Shown: one piece after another, positions 43,420 to 51,136 of the stretch
Layout: each line of letters starts with the position of its first letter
How positions within the stretch are numbered: the stretch's first letter is position 1
From: Thermus sp. 2.9
GTDB lineage: Bacteria; Deinococcota; Deinococci; Deinococcales; Thermaceae
Length of the DNA stretch: 64,000 nucleotides
Assembly (NCBI RefSeq): GCF_000794385.1
Contig: NZ_JTJB01000039.1
Span: forward strand, 1-64,000
Reading direction: 5' to 3'
Notes under the pieces: generated by a model
Told to the model about the DNA's origin: nothing
The model's database searches: none
What the model saw: the letters and a program-made list of their open reading frames with translations, nothing else
Translations under genes and position numbers: made by a program

Positions 43420-44157
43420 GTGCGGCTCAAGGATAAGGTGGTCCTGATTACCGGGGCGGCCCACGGGATCGGCCGGGCCACCCTGGAGCTCTTCGCCCGG
43501 GAGGGGGCGCGGCTCGTGGCCTGCGACATAGAGGAAGGCCCCTTGGCGGAGGCCGCCTCGGCCACGGGGGCCATGCCCCTCGTCATGGACGTGGCGGACC
43601 CCGCCTCCGTGGCGCGGGGCTTCCAGGAGGCCCAGGCCCGGTTTGGCCGGCTGGACGGGGTGGTGCACTACGCCGGCATCACCCGGGACAACTTCCACTG
43701 GAAGATGCCCCTGGAGGACTGGGAGCTGGTTCTTAGGGTCAACCTCACGGGGAGCTTCCTGGTGGCCAAGGCGGCCAGCGAGGCCATGCGGGAGCGGAAC
43801 CCGGGGAGCATTGTGCTCACGGCGAGCCGGGTGTACCTGGGGAACCTGGGGCAGGCGAACTATGCGGCGTCCAAGGCCGGGGTGGTGGGGCTCACCCGGA
43901 CCTTGGCCTTGGAGCTTGGGCGGTACGGGATCCGGGTGAACGCCCTGGCGCCGGGGTTTATTGAGACGCGGATGACGGCCAAGGTGCCGGAGAAGGTGCG
44001 GGAGAAGGCCATTGCGGCCACGCCCTTGGGCCGGGCGGGAAGCCCCATGGAGGTGGCCTATGCCGCGCTTTTCCTGGTTTCTGACGAGTCCAGCTTCATC
44101 ACCGGTCAGGTGCTTTTCGTGGACGGGGGGCGGACCATCGGGGCCGCGCCCGCCTAG
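43420..44157 (+). CDS. Short-chain dehydrogenase/reductase (FabG-like)
   Basis: 245-residue classical SDR: TGAAHGIGRATLELFAREGARLVACDIEE (cofactor motif; Asp after the second strand suggests NAD(H)), NNAG-equivalent VVHYAGI, catalytic Ser in IVLTASRVYLG, YxxxK as YAASK and C-terminal FITGQVLFVDGG. GTG 43420 is chosen because GGGGAGG lies 6 nt upstream, giving MRLKDKVVLITGAAHG as in the T. thermophilus homologue I remember. The PfmR-like operator suggests a role in fatty acid or aromatic catabolism. Confidence 0.9.
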   Translation: MRLKDKVVLITGAAHGIGRATLELFAREGARLVACDIEEGPLAEAASATGAMPLVMDVADPASVARGFQEAQARFGRLDGVVHYAGITRDNFHWKMPLEDWELVLRVNLTGSFLVAKAASEAMRERNPGSIVLTASRVYLGNLGQANYAASKAGVVGLTRTLALELGRYGIRVNALAPGFIETRMTAKVPEKVREKAIAATPLGRAGSPMEVAYAALFLVSDESSFITGQVLFVDGGRTIGAAPA

Positions 44158-44164
44158 CCCGGGG

Positions 44165-44209
44165 TAGGCTTGGGGCATGCCCGAGGGGGTGGTGAGGCAT
44201 GGACTTTAG
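44165..44209 (+). other. Possible leaderless 10-codon minicistron before the serine hydrolase
   Basis: TAGGCT (44165-44170), then 6 nt, then ATG 44177 opens a 10-codon frame ending at TAG 44207-44209. It overlaps the hydrolase start ATG 44199 in another frame. GTGAGG just before 44199 could re-initiate ribosomes. Without it, the hydrolase start would have a 22-nt leader. Confidence 0.4.
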
Positions 44210-45368
44210 TGGACTGGACCGGCTTTTCCGCCAACTGGCGGAGGAGGGCTTCCTGCCGGGGGCGGTGGTCTTGGTGGCCCGGGAGGGGGAGGTAATCTTC
44301 CAGGGGGTCTATGGCTATCTGGACCCGGAAAAGCGCCTCCCCATGAGGGAGGACGCCCTTTTCCGGGTCTACTCCATGACCAAGCCCTGGGTTTCCGCCC
44401 TGGCCCTAAGCCTGGTGGAGGAAGGGGTCTTGAGCCTTATGGACCCGGTGGAGAAGTACCTGCCCGAGCTGGGGGCCTTGTGGGTGGGGAGGGAGGTGGG
44501 GGCAGAGGTGCGGGAAGAGCCCCTTAGGGCTCCCCTCACCGTTTATGAGCTTTTGCGCCACACCGCTGGCTTCACCTACGGGGTCTTCTTCGCCTCTGCG
44601 GTAAAGCGGCTTTACCTCGAGGCCGGCGTGGACCGCTTTGACCTAAGCCGGGAGGCGTTTTTGAAGCGGCTTGCTGCCTTGCCCCTCCGCTTCCAACCGG
44701 GGGAGGCTTTTGAGTACGGGCTTTCCACGGACGTGCTGGGGCACCTTTTGGAAGCGGCTACGGGGAAGAGCCTAAAGGACCTCCTGAAAGCGCGGGTCTT
44801 TGCCCCTTTGGGCATGCGGGACTCGGGCTTTCAGGCCCAAGACCCCGCCCGCCTGGCCCAGCCCTTTCCCCAGGACCCAGAGACGGGTCGGCGCATCGCC
44901 CTCATCCCCGTGGAGGCCCCGCCGCCCCGCTACGCCGGGGGGATGGGCGGGGTGAGCACCGCTTCCGATTACCTGCGGTTCCTCGAGGCCCTGCGCACCG
45001 GGAAGGGCCTCCTCCACCCGCGCCTAGCTCGGCTCATGACCGAGGACCACCTGGGCCCCCTCTACGCCGAGGGCTTGAAGCGGGGCCCCGAGTACCTCCC
45101 GGGCCCCGGGTACGGGTTTGGCCTGGGGGTGGCGGTGCGTTTGAGCGGGGCGGGGTTTTCCCCGGGGAGCCCGGGGGAGTTTAACTGGGCAGGGTTTGGC
45201 GGCACCTACTTCTTCGTGGACCCCGCCTTGGGCTTAAGCGCCCTTTACCTGAGCCAGGCCCCCAATCTGCTTTCCGTCCTGGAGCCTGCAAGGGCCCTCC
45301 ACTCCCGGCTTGGCGCTAGGCTCCAGCACGCCTTCCGCACACAGGTTTACCGGGCTTTCACGGCCTAA
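44199..45368 (+). CDS. Serine hydrolase of the beta-lactamase/esterase (class C) family
   Basis: 389 residues with the class-C/EstB fold: SMTK (SxxK, nucleophile serine), YGLST in the YxN position, LLRHTAGFTYG, and a C-terminal FGFGLGV...FNWAGFGGTYFFVDP block standing in for the HxG/KTG motif. No signal peptide, so probably a cytoplasmic esterase or amidase rather than a true beta-lactamase. Stop overlaps the convergent regulator's stop by 4 bp. Confidence 0.88.
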   Translation: MDFSGLDRLFRQLAEEGFLPGAVVLVAREGEVIFQGVYGYLDPEKRLPMREDALFRVYSMTKPWVSALALSLVEEGVLSLMDPVEKYLPELGALWVGREVGAEVREEPLRAPLTVYELLRHTAGFTYGVFFASAVKRLYLEAGVDRFDLSREAFLKRLAALPLRFQPGEAFEYGLSTDVLGHLLEAATGKSLKDLLKARVFAPLGMRDSGFQAQDPARLAQPFPQDPETGRRIALIPVEAPPPRYAGGMGGVSTASDYLRFLEALRTGKGLLHPRLARLMTEDHLGPLYAEGLKRGPEYLPGPGYGFGLGVAVRLSGAGFSPGSPGEFNWAGFGGTYFFVDPALGLSALYLSQAPNLLSVLEPARALHSRLGARLQHAFRTQVYRAFTA

Positions 45369-46021
45369 GGAACTGCTACTCCCACCGCCCTGGCCAGTTC
45401 CGGAGGGAGCAGGAAGACCTGGCCTCCCACTTCTATCCGCACGTTTCCCGCCCGCTCTAGTACCCGGAGGTGGGCTCCCGGGGTAAGCCCTAGACGGCCA
45501 AGCAGGTTTAGGGTACCCGGGTCCTGGGCCAGGGCCCGCACCACCTTTGCTTCGCCCAAAGGTGCCTCGGACAAGGGTAGGGCGGGAACCTCGGGCAAAG
45601 CCAGTTCCTTGGTGGGGATGGGGTCCCCATGGGGGTCAAAGGGGGGATGGCCAAGGAGCTCGGCGATCTTTTCCTCCAGGGTCTCGCTGATCACGTGTTC
45701 CAGCCGCTCCGCCTCTTCGTGGACTTCCTCCCAGCCAAAGCCCAGGGCCTGGTGCAGGTAGGCCTCGAGGAGCCGGTGGTGGCGCAGGACCTCGAGGGCT
45801 ATCTTCCGTCCCGCAAGGGTCAGGCTAGCGCCCTGGTAAGGCCGGTGATCCACAAGACCAAGGAGCGCCAGCTTCTTTAGCATTTCGGTTGCCGAGGGGG
45901 GGCGAACGCCCATGCGGTTTGCGAGGACTTGAGTAGAAACGGGTCCTTGGCCCTCAAGCTCTAAGAGCAGGAGGTTCTTCAGGTAATCCTCCTGGGCTTC
46001 GGAAAGGGGAGGTCGTGGCAT
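45365..46021 (-). CDS. DtxR/MntR-family metal-dependent regulator
   Basis: 218 residues. N-terminal winged helix (LSEAQEDYLKNLLLLELEGQGPVSTQVLANRMGVRPPSATEMLKKLALLGLVDH), metal-binding and dimerisation domain with LRHHRLLEAYLHQALGFGWEEVHEEAERLEHVISETLEEKI and HPPFDPHGDPIP, then a C-terminal FeoA/SH3-like domain. All typical of iron- or manganese-sensing repressors. ATG 46021; a reverse TATACT at 46053-46048 could be its -10 box. Targets not visible nearby. Confidence 0.92.
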   Translation of the reverse strand: MPRPPLSEAQEDYLKNLLLLELEGQGPVSTQVLANRMGVRPPSATEMLKKLALLGLVDHRPYQGASLTLAGRKIALEVLRHHRLLEAYLHQALGFGWEEVHEEAERLEHVISETLEEKIAELLGHPPFDPHGDPIPTKELALPEVPALPLSEAPLGEAKVVRALAQDPGTLNLLGRLGLTPGAHLRVLERAGNVRIEVGGQVFLLPPELARAVGVAVP

Positions 46022-46110
46022 AGGGTCCAGGCTGCTCAGCCAGGCTCAGTATAGCTCAAGGGAGCATGGAAAGGTGCGACCGCTTTCGTTACCAAGCCTT
46101 CGCTTTTTGG

Positions 46111-46128
46111 TATACCTTCGTGTGCTAC
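46111..46128. repeat. Left terminal inverted repeat of the IS
   Basis: Perfect complement of 47017-47034. Confidence 0.9.
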
Positions 46129-46129
46129 C

Positions 46130-47023
46130 TCATAGCTCCACCCCGGCCATCCTGAGAAGCACCCGGCTACGTATGAGGTTGTGAACAAGCAGGATGAGGT
46201 TCACCCGGGCCACCAGCCCCCAGTAGGACCGGGCCTCTATCCGATGAAGCCCCAAAGACCGCACCATCACGCTGAAGCGGGTCTCTATCCAGTTCCGTAC
46301 CCTTCCCATCCACCCTCTCCACCCCGTCTCCACCACCCTTCCTCCCCTGACCCGATAGGGTGGTGTCTTGACTCCCTGGACCCAACGAAAGCCCCGGTCC
46401 CCGAGGACCGCGGGCAGACCGTCCAGCAGGTCCCTCCCCCAGGTCTCCCGGGCATTACCGGGGAGAATGGCCCAACGAAAGAAGAGACCCCGCTCGTTCA
46501 TCACTGGCATGAGGACGTAGCCCGCGAAAGCCCCCAGAGGTCCTACCCCCATCGCGGCCTCGGGAAGAGAGAGGCCGTGGATGCGGTGGCCGTGGGCCAG
46601 GGGGATAGGCTTGAGGTCCACCACCTGCAGGAGGCCTTGTCCCCCAGAGAGCCTCATGGCCAGGTGAGCCAACAACCCCTGGGCCTTCTGAAGGACCCGG
46701 TAGAAGCGGGAGAGGTGGGGGAGGGAGGGGAAGTAGGCCTTGAGGGTGGTCTTGGCGGCCAAGTAGCCTTTGGCGAGGTCTTGGCCTTGCAAAAGGAGAA
46801 AGATGGCGAGGGTTAGGAGCTCGGCCAGGGTAGCCTTCTGGTGCTTTTGCTTTGGGGGGAGCTTGAAGTCCTGAGCTTGCAAGGCCTTGAGTTCGTCATC
46901 CACCCAAATGTAGGTAGCCACCCAGAAGGGTTTCCGCGTCAAGATAGTAAAGGGGGTGCTCACGATCTTGCTGCATAGCACCCCCTCTTTTTTCACATCC
47001 CGAGGGTCCAGATCAAGTAGCAC
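46130..47023 (-). CDS. IS982-family-like DDE transposase
   Basis: Up to 297 residues, apparently intact. Landmarks: an N-terminal WVDDELKALQAQ region, LLQVVDLKPIPLAHGHRIHG (first catalytic Asp region), GLFFRWAILPGNARETWGRDLLDGLP, VLGDRGF (second Asp) and RNWIETRFSVMVRSLGLHRIEARSYWGLVARVNLILLVHNLI (catalytic Glu and the IS982-like C terminus). The 5' end is uncertain: the frame opens at GTG 47023 inside the right inverted repeat, and the true start is probably later, shortly before WVDDEL. It ends almost at the left inverted repeat, normal for a compact IS. Confidence 0.85.
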   Translation of the reverse strand: MLLDLDPRDVKKEGVLCSKIVSTPFTILTRKPFWVATYIWVDDELKALQAQDFKLPPKQKHQKATLAELLTLAIFLLLQGQDLAKGYLAAKTTLKAYFPSLPHLSRFYRVLQKAQGLLAHLAMRLSGGQGLLQVVDLKPIPLAHGHRIHGLSLPEAAMGVGPLGAFAGYVLMPVMNERGLFFRWAILPGNARETWGRDLLDGLPAVLGDRGFRWVQGVKTPPYRVRGGRVVETGWRGWMGRVRNWIETRFSVMVRSLGLHRIEARSYWGLVARVNLILLVHNLIRSRVLLRMAGVEL

Positions 47024-47034
47024 ACGAAGGTATA
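47017..47034. repeat. Right terminal inverted repeat of the IS
   Basis: Perfect complement of 46111-46128. Its outer end supplies the first four bases of TATATT (47031-47036), a potential -10 box for the GGDEF gene. Confidence 0.9.
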
Positions 47035-47049
47035 TTGAAAGCCAAGTCT

Positions 47050-47166
47050 ATGGACTCTACTTTTCGCTTTCTTTACGCTTTAAGTTGGATAGGCCTTATT
47101 GGTGGCTTGATGGTTCGGTTCATCACCCTCCCCCCGAGGGGGTGAGAGCTGGCTGGCTATGTAGCG
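47050..47166 (+). other. 5' remnant of the GGDEF gene cut off by an in-frame TGA
   Basis: ATG 47050 opens a frame encoding a hydrophobic segment (FRFLYALSWIGLIGGLMVRF) in the same frame as the GGDEF ORF. It is interrupted only by TGA at 47143-47145, after which ELAGYVAVGAVFAYAYA continues. A single TGG to TGA change would explain this. The intact gene would have had one or two more membrane helices. Confidence 0.55.
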
Positions 47167-48030
47167 GTGGGGGCTGTGTTTGCTTACGCATACGCTCAGG
47201 GGCCTAGGCGGGCTCCCCGGTATTTAGTTCATGGGGCGGGGCTTTATTTTCTATTGGAGATCGCCCGCTCCTTAAACCGGGATGTGGAAGGTTGGCAATT
47301 CCTCCTGCTTGGCTCTTGGATCCCAGCCATTTACGTGTTGGCCGCCTTTGCCCATCCGGTAGCGGCTGCCTGGCGTTATTCCCTTATCTGGACGCTTCTG
47401 TTATATGGCCTGGTGGCTTGGGGATTGGAGCGCCGCGAGGGAAGCGCTATTTTGGCCTATGTGGCCACCGCCCTTTTAGGGCAGCTTACGGTGGCTTCCC
47501 TCATCATCTTGTTGGCCCGCTTTCGTGAGATGTATGGGCAAACGCGCTTTTGGAGGGAACAGGCTCTCACATGTACGCTTACGGGTCTACCCAACAGGCG
47601 GGCTTTTGAGCTTGCCCTTTCCCGGGAGATTTCCAGGACGGAGCGGTACGGAACGCCCTTTAGCCTGGTTCTTGTAGACTTGGACCACTTCAAGAAAATT
47701 AACGATACTTTAGGCCACGATTATGGGGATGAGCTTCTGCGTCGGGTGGCCCGGTTGCTTGTGGATCAGGTGCGTCGGGAGGATATGGTGGCCCGGTGGG
47801 GTGGGGAGGAATTCGCCCTCTTGTTGCCTTCCACACGGGCGGAGGACGCGCAGCGTTTGGCGGAGCGGCTTCGGCAAGCGATAGAGGCCCAAAGCCTAGG
47901 TGTGACCGCAAGTTTTGGCGTGGCTGAATACATGTTTGGGGAAGAGGAGGAAAGCCTTTTTCGTAGGGCGGACCAGGCTCTTTACCGGGCTAAGAACCTG
48001 GGAAGAAACCGGGTGGAGGTGGCCGAGTAA
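47167..48030 (+). CDS. Membrane diguanylate cyclase (GGEEF), possibly N-terminally truncated
   Basis: 287 residues from GTG 47167. Several hydrophobic helices (about 20-130) lead into a GGDEF domain: LTGLPNRRAFE, DLDHFKKINDTLGHDYGDELLRRVA, the active-site motif WGGEEFAL and the inhibitory I-site RRED five residues before it. The enzyme should make cyclic di-GMP from two GTP. Shine-Dalgarno is poor. The upstream in-frame TGA and adjacent IS suggest the gene has been damaged or its promoter rewired. Base composition is clearly lower in GC than its neighbours, hinting at transfer or relaxed selection. Confidence 0.82.
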   Translation: MGAVFAYAYAQGPRRAPRYLVHGAGLYFLLEIARSLNRDVEGWQFLLLGSWIPAIYVLAAFAHPVAAAWRYSLIWTLLLYGLVAWGLERREGSAILAYVATALLGQLTVASLIILLARFREMYGQTRFWREQALTCTLTGLPNRRAFELALSREISRTERYGTPFSLVLVDLDHFKKINDTLGHDYGDELLRRVARLLVDQVRREDMVARWGGEEFALLLPSTRAEDAQRLAERLRQAIEAQSLGVTASFGVAEYMFGEEEESLFRRADQALYRAKNLGRNRVEVAE

Positions 48031-48044
48031 GGGAGGGGTTTGGG

Positions 48045-49631
48045 ATGGATCTCGCCTATTACCCTTACCCTTCCCGGCGGCACGTGGTCCTGGGCCGCCG
48101 CGGGGCGGTGGCCACGAGCCAACCTTTGGCGGCCCTGGCGGGGATGGAGATGCTCCTCAAGGGGGGAAGCGCCGTGGACGCCGCCATCGCCATGGCCGCC
48201 TGCCTCACGGTGGTGGAGCCCACCTCCAACGGCCTTGGGGGGGACCTCTTCGCCCAGGTCTGGGACGGGAAGCTCCACGGCCTAAACGCCTCGGGCAAAA
48301 GCCCCTTAGCCCTCACCCCCGAGCGCCTGCCCGAGGGAAGGATGCCCGAAAGGGGCTGGCTTCCGGTGACGGTGCCCGGGGCGGTTTCGGGCTGGCGGGC
48401 CCTGCACGAGCGGTGGGGTAGGCTCCCCTTCCCCGAGGTTTTAGCTCCCGCCATCCGCTACGCGGAGGAGGGCTTCCCCGTGGGGCCGGAGACGGGGAGG
48501 GCCTGGAAGCGGGCGGAAGGGATCTACCTGCCCCTTACGGGCCCGGAGTTCGCCGCCTTCAAGGAGGTCTTCTTTCCCGGGGGCCGGGCGCCGCGGGCGG
48601 GGGAGGTGTGGCGGAGCCCCCTCCACGCCAAGACCCTGAGGGAGATCGCCGATTCCTACGGGGAAAGCCTCTACCGGGGGGCCTTGGCGGAGGCGCTGGC
48701 CCGCTTCAGCGCCGACACGGGGGGCCTCCTCACCCTGGAGGACCTGAGGACCCATACCCCGGAATGGGTGGTGCCCCTTTCCCTGGACTACAGGGGCCTC
48801 ACGGTGCACGAGCTTCCCCCCAACGGCCAAGGGGTGGCGGCGCTTCTGGCCCTGGCCATCCTGGAGGGGTTTGAGCTGAGGCCGGAGGACCCCTTTAGCT
48901 ACCACCTGCAGGTGGAGGCCATGCGCCTCGCCCTGGCGGACGCCTTCCGCTTCGTGGCCGACCCCCGGTATCTGGAGCTAGACCCTAAGGCCCTCTTGTC
49001 CCCGGCCTACGCCGCGGAAAGGCGTCGGCTTATTGGAGAAAGGGCTTTGCCCAGGGTGCTTCCCGGGTTCAGGCCCGCGGGGACGGTGTACCTGGCGGCG
49101 GCGGATGGGGAAGTGATGGTCTCCCTCATCCAGTCCAACTACCAGGGCTTCGGCTCCGGGGTCCTGGTGCCGGGGACGGGGATCGCCCTGCAGAACCGGG
49201 GCTTAGGCTTTTCCCTGGAGGAGGGACACCCCAACCGGGTGGGGCCGGGGAAAAGGCCCTACCACACCATCATCCCAGGCTTCCTCACCCGGGAGGGCAG
49301 GCCCCTTGGGCCCTTTGGGGTGATGGGGGGGTTCATGCAACCACAGGGGCACGTGCAGGTGGTGGTGGCCTTGGCGGACTTCGGCCTGAACCCCCAGGCG
49401 GCCTTGGACCGGCCCCGTTGGCAGGTGGTGCCGGGGGACGGGGGGGACGAGGTGCTCTTGGAGCCGGGCATACCCCAGGCCACGGCCCTCTTCCTCAAGG
49501 ACCTGGGGCACCGGGTGCGCTACGAGGCGGAGTACGGGCTGTTTGGCCGGGGCCAGGTGGTCCTGAGGGAGGGGGAAGCCCTGGTGGCCGCCAGCGACCC
49601 TCGGGCCGAGGGACTTGCCCTGGCCCTTTAG
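48045..49631 (+). CDS. YwrD-like gamma-glutamyltransferase family protein
   Basis: 528 residues, Ntn-hydrolase proenzyme that self-cleaves to expose a catalytic threonine, here in AGTVYLAAADGEVMVSLIQSNYQGFGSG. Large-subunit features GAVATSQPLAALAGMEMLLKGGSAVDAAIA and EPTSNGLGGDLFA are present; GGFMQPQGHVQVVVALADFGLNPQAALDRPRW is the small-subunit hallmark. No signal peptide, so cytoplasmic, as in the YwrD group whose substrate is uncertain (glutathione or other gamma-glutamyl compounds). Shine-Dalgarno GGGAGGGG precedes ATG 48045, 14 nt after the GGDEF stop. Confidence 0.92.
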   Translation: MDLAYYPYPSRRHVVLGRRGAVATSQPLAALAGMEMLLKGGSAVDAAIAMAACLTVVEPTSNGLGGDLFAQVWDGKLHGLNASGKSPLALTPERLPEGRMPERGWLPVTVPGAVSGWRALHERWGRLPFPEVLAPAIRYAEEGFPVGPETGRAWKRAEGIYLPLTGPEFAAFKEVFFPGGRAPRAGEVWRSPLHAKTLREIADSYGESLYRGALAEALARFSADTGGLLTLEDLRTHTPEWVVPLSLDYRGLTVHELPPNGQGVAALLALAILEGFELRPEDPFSYHLQVEAMRLALADAFRFVADPRYLELDPKALLSPAYAAERRRLIGERALPRVLPGFRPAGTVYLAAADGEVMVSLIQSNYQGFGSGVLVPGTGIALQNRGLGFSLEEGHPNRVGPGKRPYHTIIPGFLTREGRPLGPFGVMGGFMQPQGHVQVVVALADFGLNPQAALDRPRWQVVPGDGGDEVLLEPGIPQATALFLKDLGHRVRYEAEYGLFGRGQVVLREGEALVAASDPRAEGLALAL

Positions 49632-49636
49632 CGTGG

Positions 49637-49662
49637 TATTCTTGCCCCGGGGCCTTGGCCCC
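49637..49662 (+). promoter_or_regulatory. Promoter and 5'-terminal hairpin of the nucleoside ABC operon
   Basis: TATTCT (49637-49642) would start transcription near 49649, exactly where GGGGC-CTTG-GCCCC (49649-49662) begins. The mRNA would open with a stem-loop, then TTCC and ATG 49667, with no Shine-Dalgarno. Confidence 0.45.
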
Positions 49663-49666
49663 TTCC

Positions 49667-51136
49667 ATGTTGCGGCTAGAAAACATCACCAAGCGCTTTG
49701 GACCGGTGGTGGCCAACCGGGGCATCACCCTCGAGGTGGGCCGGGGGGAGGTCCTCGCCCTCCTGGGGGAAAACGGGGCGGGGAAAACCACCTTGGTGAG
49801 CATCCTCTACGGCCTCTACGCCCCCGACGAGGGGCGGATCCTCTTGGAGGGGAAGGAGGTGCGCATCCCTTCCCCCAAGGCGGCCCAGCGGCTCGGCATC
49901 GCCCTGGTGCCCCAGCACCCCGAGCTCATTGACGCCCACACCGTGGCGGAAAACCTGGCCTTGGGGTTGGACCTCCCCCCCGTCTTCGCCCGGCGCGCCC
50001 TTTTGGCGCGGCTTGGGGCCCTCCTTCAGGACCATCCCTTGGGGGTGGACCTCGAGGCCAAGGTGGAGCGGCTTTCCGCCGGGGAGAAGCAGCGGGTGGA
50101 GCTCCTCAGGGCCCTCCTAAACCGCCCCCGGGTCCTGATCCTGGACGAGCCCACCAGCGTCCTCACCCCCAAGGAGGCGGAGGGGCTTTTCCAGGAGATC
50201 GCCCGGCTTAAGCGGGAGGGCCTGGCGGTGATCTTCATCAGCCACAAGCTGGAGGAGGTGCTGGCCCTCGCCGACCGCATCGCCGTGCTCCGGGCGGGGG
50301 AGAAGGTGGGGGAGCTTTCGCGGGCGGAGGCGGACAAGGAACGCCTGGTGCGCCTCATGGTGGGCCGGAGCCCAAGCCCCCCGCCCAAGGCCCCGCCGCC
50401 CCGGGAGGAGGTGGTCTTGGAGGTGGAAAACCTCCTGGTGCCCCGGCATGGCTTCCCCGTCCAGGGCGTGTCCTTTTGCCTGCGGGCGGGGGAGGTGTTG
50501 GGTGTTGCCGGGGTGGCAGGAAGTGGGCAGAAGGAGCTACTGGAAGCCCTGGCGGGGCTTAGGCCCTACCGGGGGAAGGTGCGCTTCCTGGGCCAGACCT
50601 TGCCCAAGGAACCGGCCCGGGTCTTCTCCTTGGGGGTGGCCCACATTCCCGAGGAGCGGTCCATGGGGGTGGTGGGGGGGATGAGCGTGGCGGAGAACCT
50701 GGCCCTGCGCACCTACCCCGCCTACGCCCGCCTTGGCCTTTTGGATTACCGCGCCATGGAAAAGGAGGCGGAAGCCCTCATGGCCGCCTATGCCGTCAAA
50801 GCCCCTTCCCCCAGGACCCCCGTGCGGTTCCTCTCTGGGGGCAACGTGCAGAAGGTGATCCTGGCCCGGGAGCTAAAGGGCGGGCCCCGGCTGATCCTCG
50901 CCATGCACCCCACCTACGGGGTGGACGTGGGGGCGGCGGAGGAGGTGCACGGGCGGCTTTTGGACCTGGCCCGGCAAGGGGCCGCCATCCTCCTGGTGAG
51001 CGAGGACCTGGACGAGATCCTGGCCCTTTCCCACCAGGTGGCGGCCTTGTACCACGGCAGGCTCGTGGGGCCCATCCCCCGGGAGGTGGCGGACCGGGAG
51101 CGGCTGGGGCGGATGATGGCGGAGGGGCGGGCATGA
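49667..51136 (+). CDS. BMP-type nucleoside ABC transporter ATP-binding protein
   Basis: 489 residues, two fused ABC domains like RbsA/NupO. The first domain has GENGAGKTT, LSAGEKQRVELLRALLNRPRVLILDEPTSVLTPKE and IFISHKLEEVL. The second has VAGVAGSGQKELLEAL (degenerate Walker A), IPEERSMGVVGGMSVAENLAL and LSGGNVQKVILARELK with the usual altered Walker B (LAMHPTYGVDVGA). It feeds the two permeases and BMP-family receptor downstream. Start ATG 49667; the frame is open much further upstream but has no homology there. Confidence 0.93.
   Translation: MLRLENITKRFGPVVANRGITLEVGRGEVLALLGENGAGKTTLVSILYGLYAPDEGRILLEGKEVRIPSPKAAQRLGIALVPQHPELIDAHTVAENLALGLDLPPVFARRALLARLGALLQDHPLGVDLEAKVERLSAGEKQRVELLRALLNRPRVLILDEPTSVLTPKEAEGLFQEIARLKREGLAVIFISHKLEEVLALADRIAVLRAGEKVGELSRAEADKERLVRLMVGRSPSPPPKAPPPREEVVLEVENLLVPRHGFPVQGVSFCLRAGEVLGVAGVAGSGQKELLEALAGLRPYRGKVRFLGQTLPKEPARVFSLGVAHIPEERSMGVVGGMSVAENLALRTYPAYARLGLLDYRAMEKEAEALMAAYAVKAPSPRTPVRFLSGGNVQKVILARELKGGPRLILAMHPTYGVDVGAAEEVHGRLLDLARQGAAILLVSEDLDEILALSHQVAALYHGRLVGPIPREVADRERLGRMMAEGRA

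Larger units (their letters stand above)
46111..47034. mobile_element. IS982-like insertion sequence, 924 bp
   Basis: Perfect 18-bp terminal inverted repeats TATACCTTCGTGTGCTAC (46111-46128) and its complement (47017-47034) enclose one transposase gene. The outer TATA at each end could instead be a 4-bp target duplication, leaving 14-bp inverted repeats. The element is visibly more AT-rich than the flanking core genes. No other copy is in the window. Confidence 0.9.

Noticed and set aside
44199-45368. Annotating the serine hydrolase as a beta-lactamase resistance gene
   Set aside because: It lacks a signal peptide and a clear KTG motif; the EstB-like esterase group is more likely.
46101-47045. 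A longer target-site duplication around the IS
   Set aside because: Only the TATA at both ends matches; flanks beyond it (GCTTTTTGG and TTGAAAGCC) do not repeat, and TATA is also consistent with longer inverted repeats.
49418-49666. N-terminal extension of the nucleoside ABC ATPase
   Set aside because: The frame is open upstream, but that stretch is antisense-like Gly/Pro-rich sequence within the gamma-glutamyltransferase gene; homology begins at ATG 49667.
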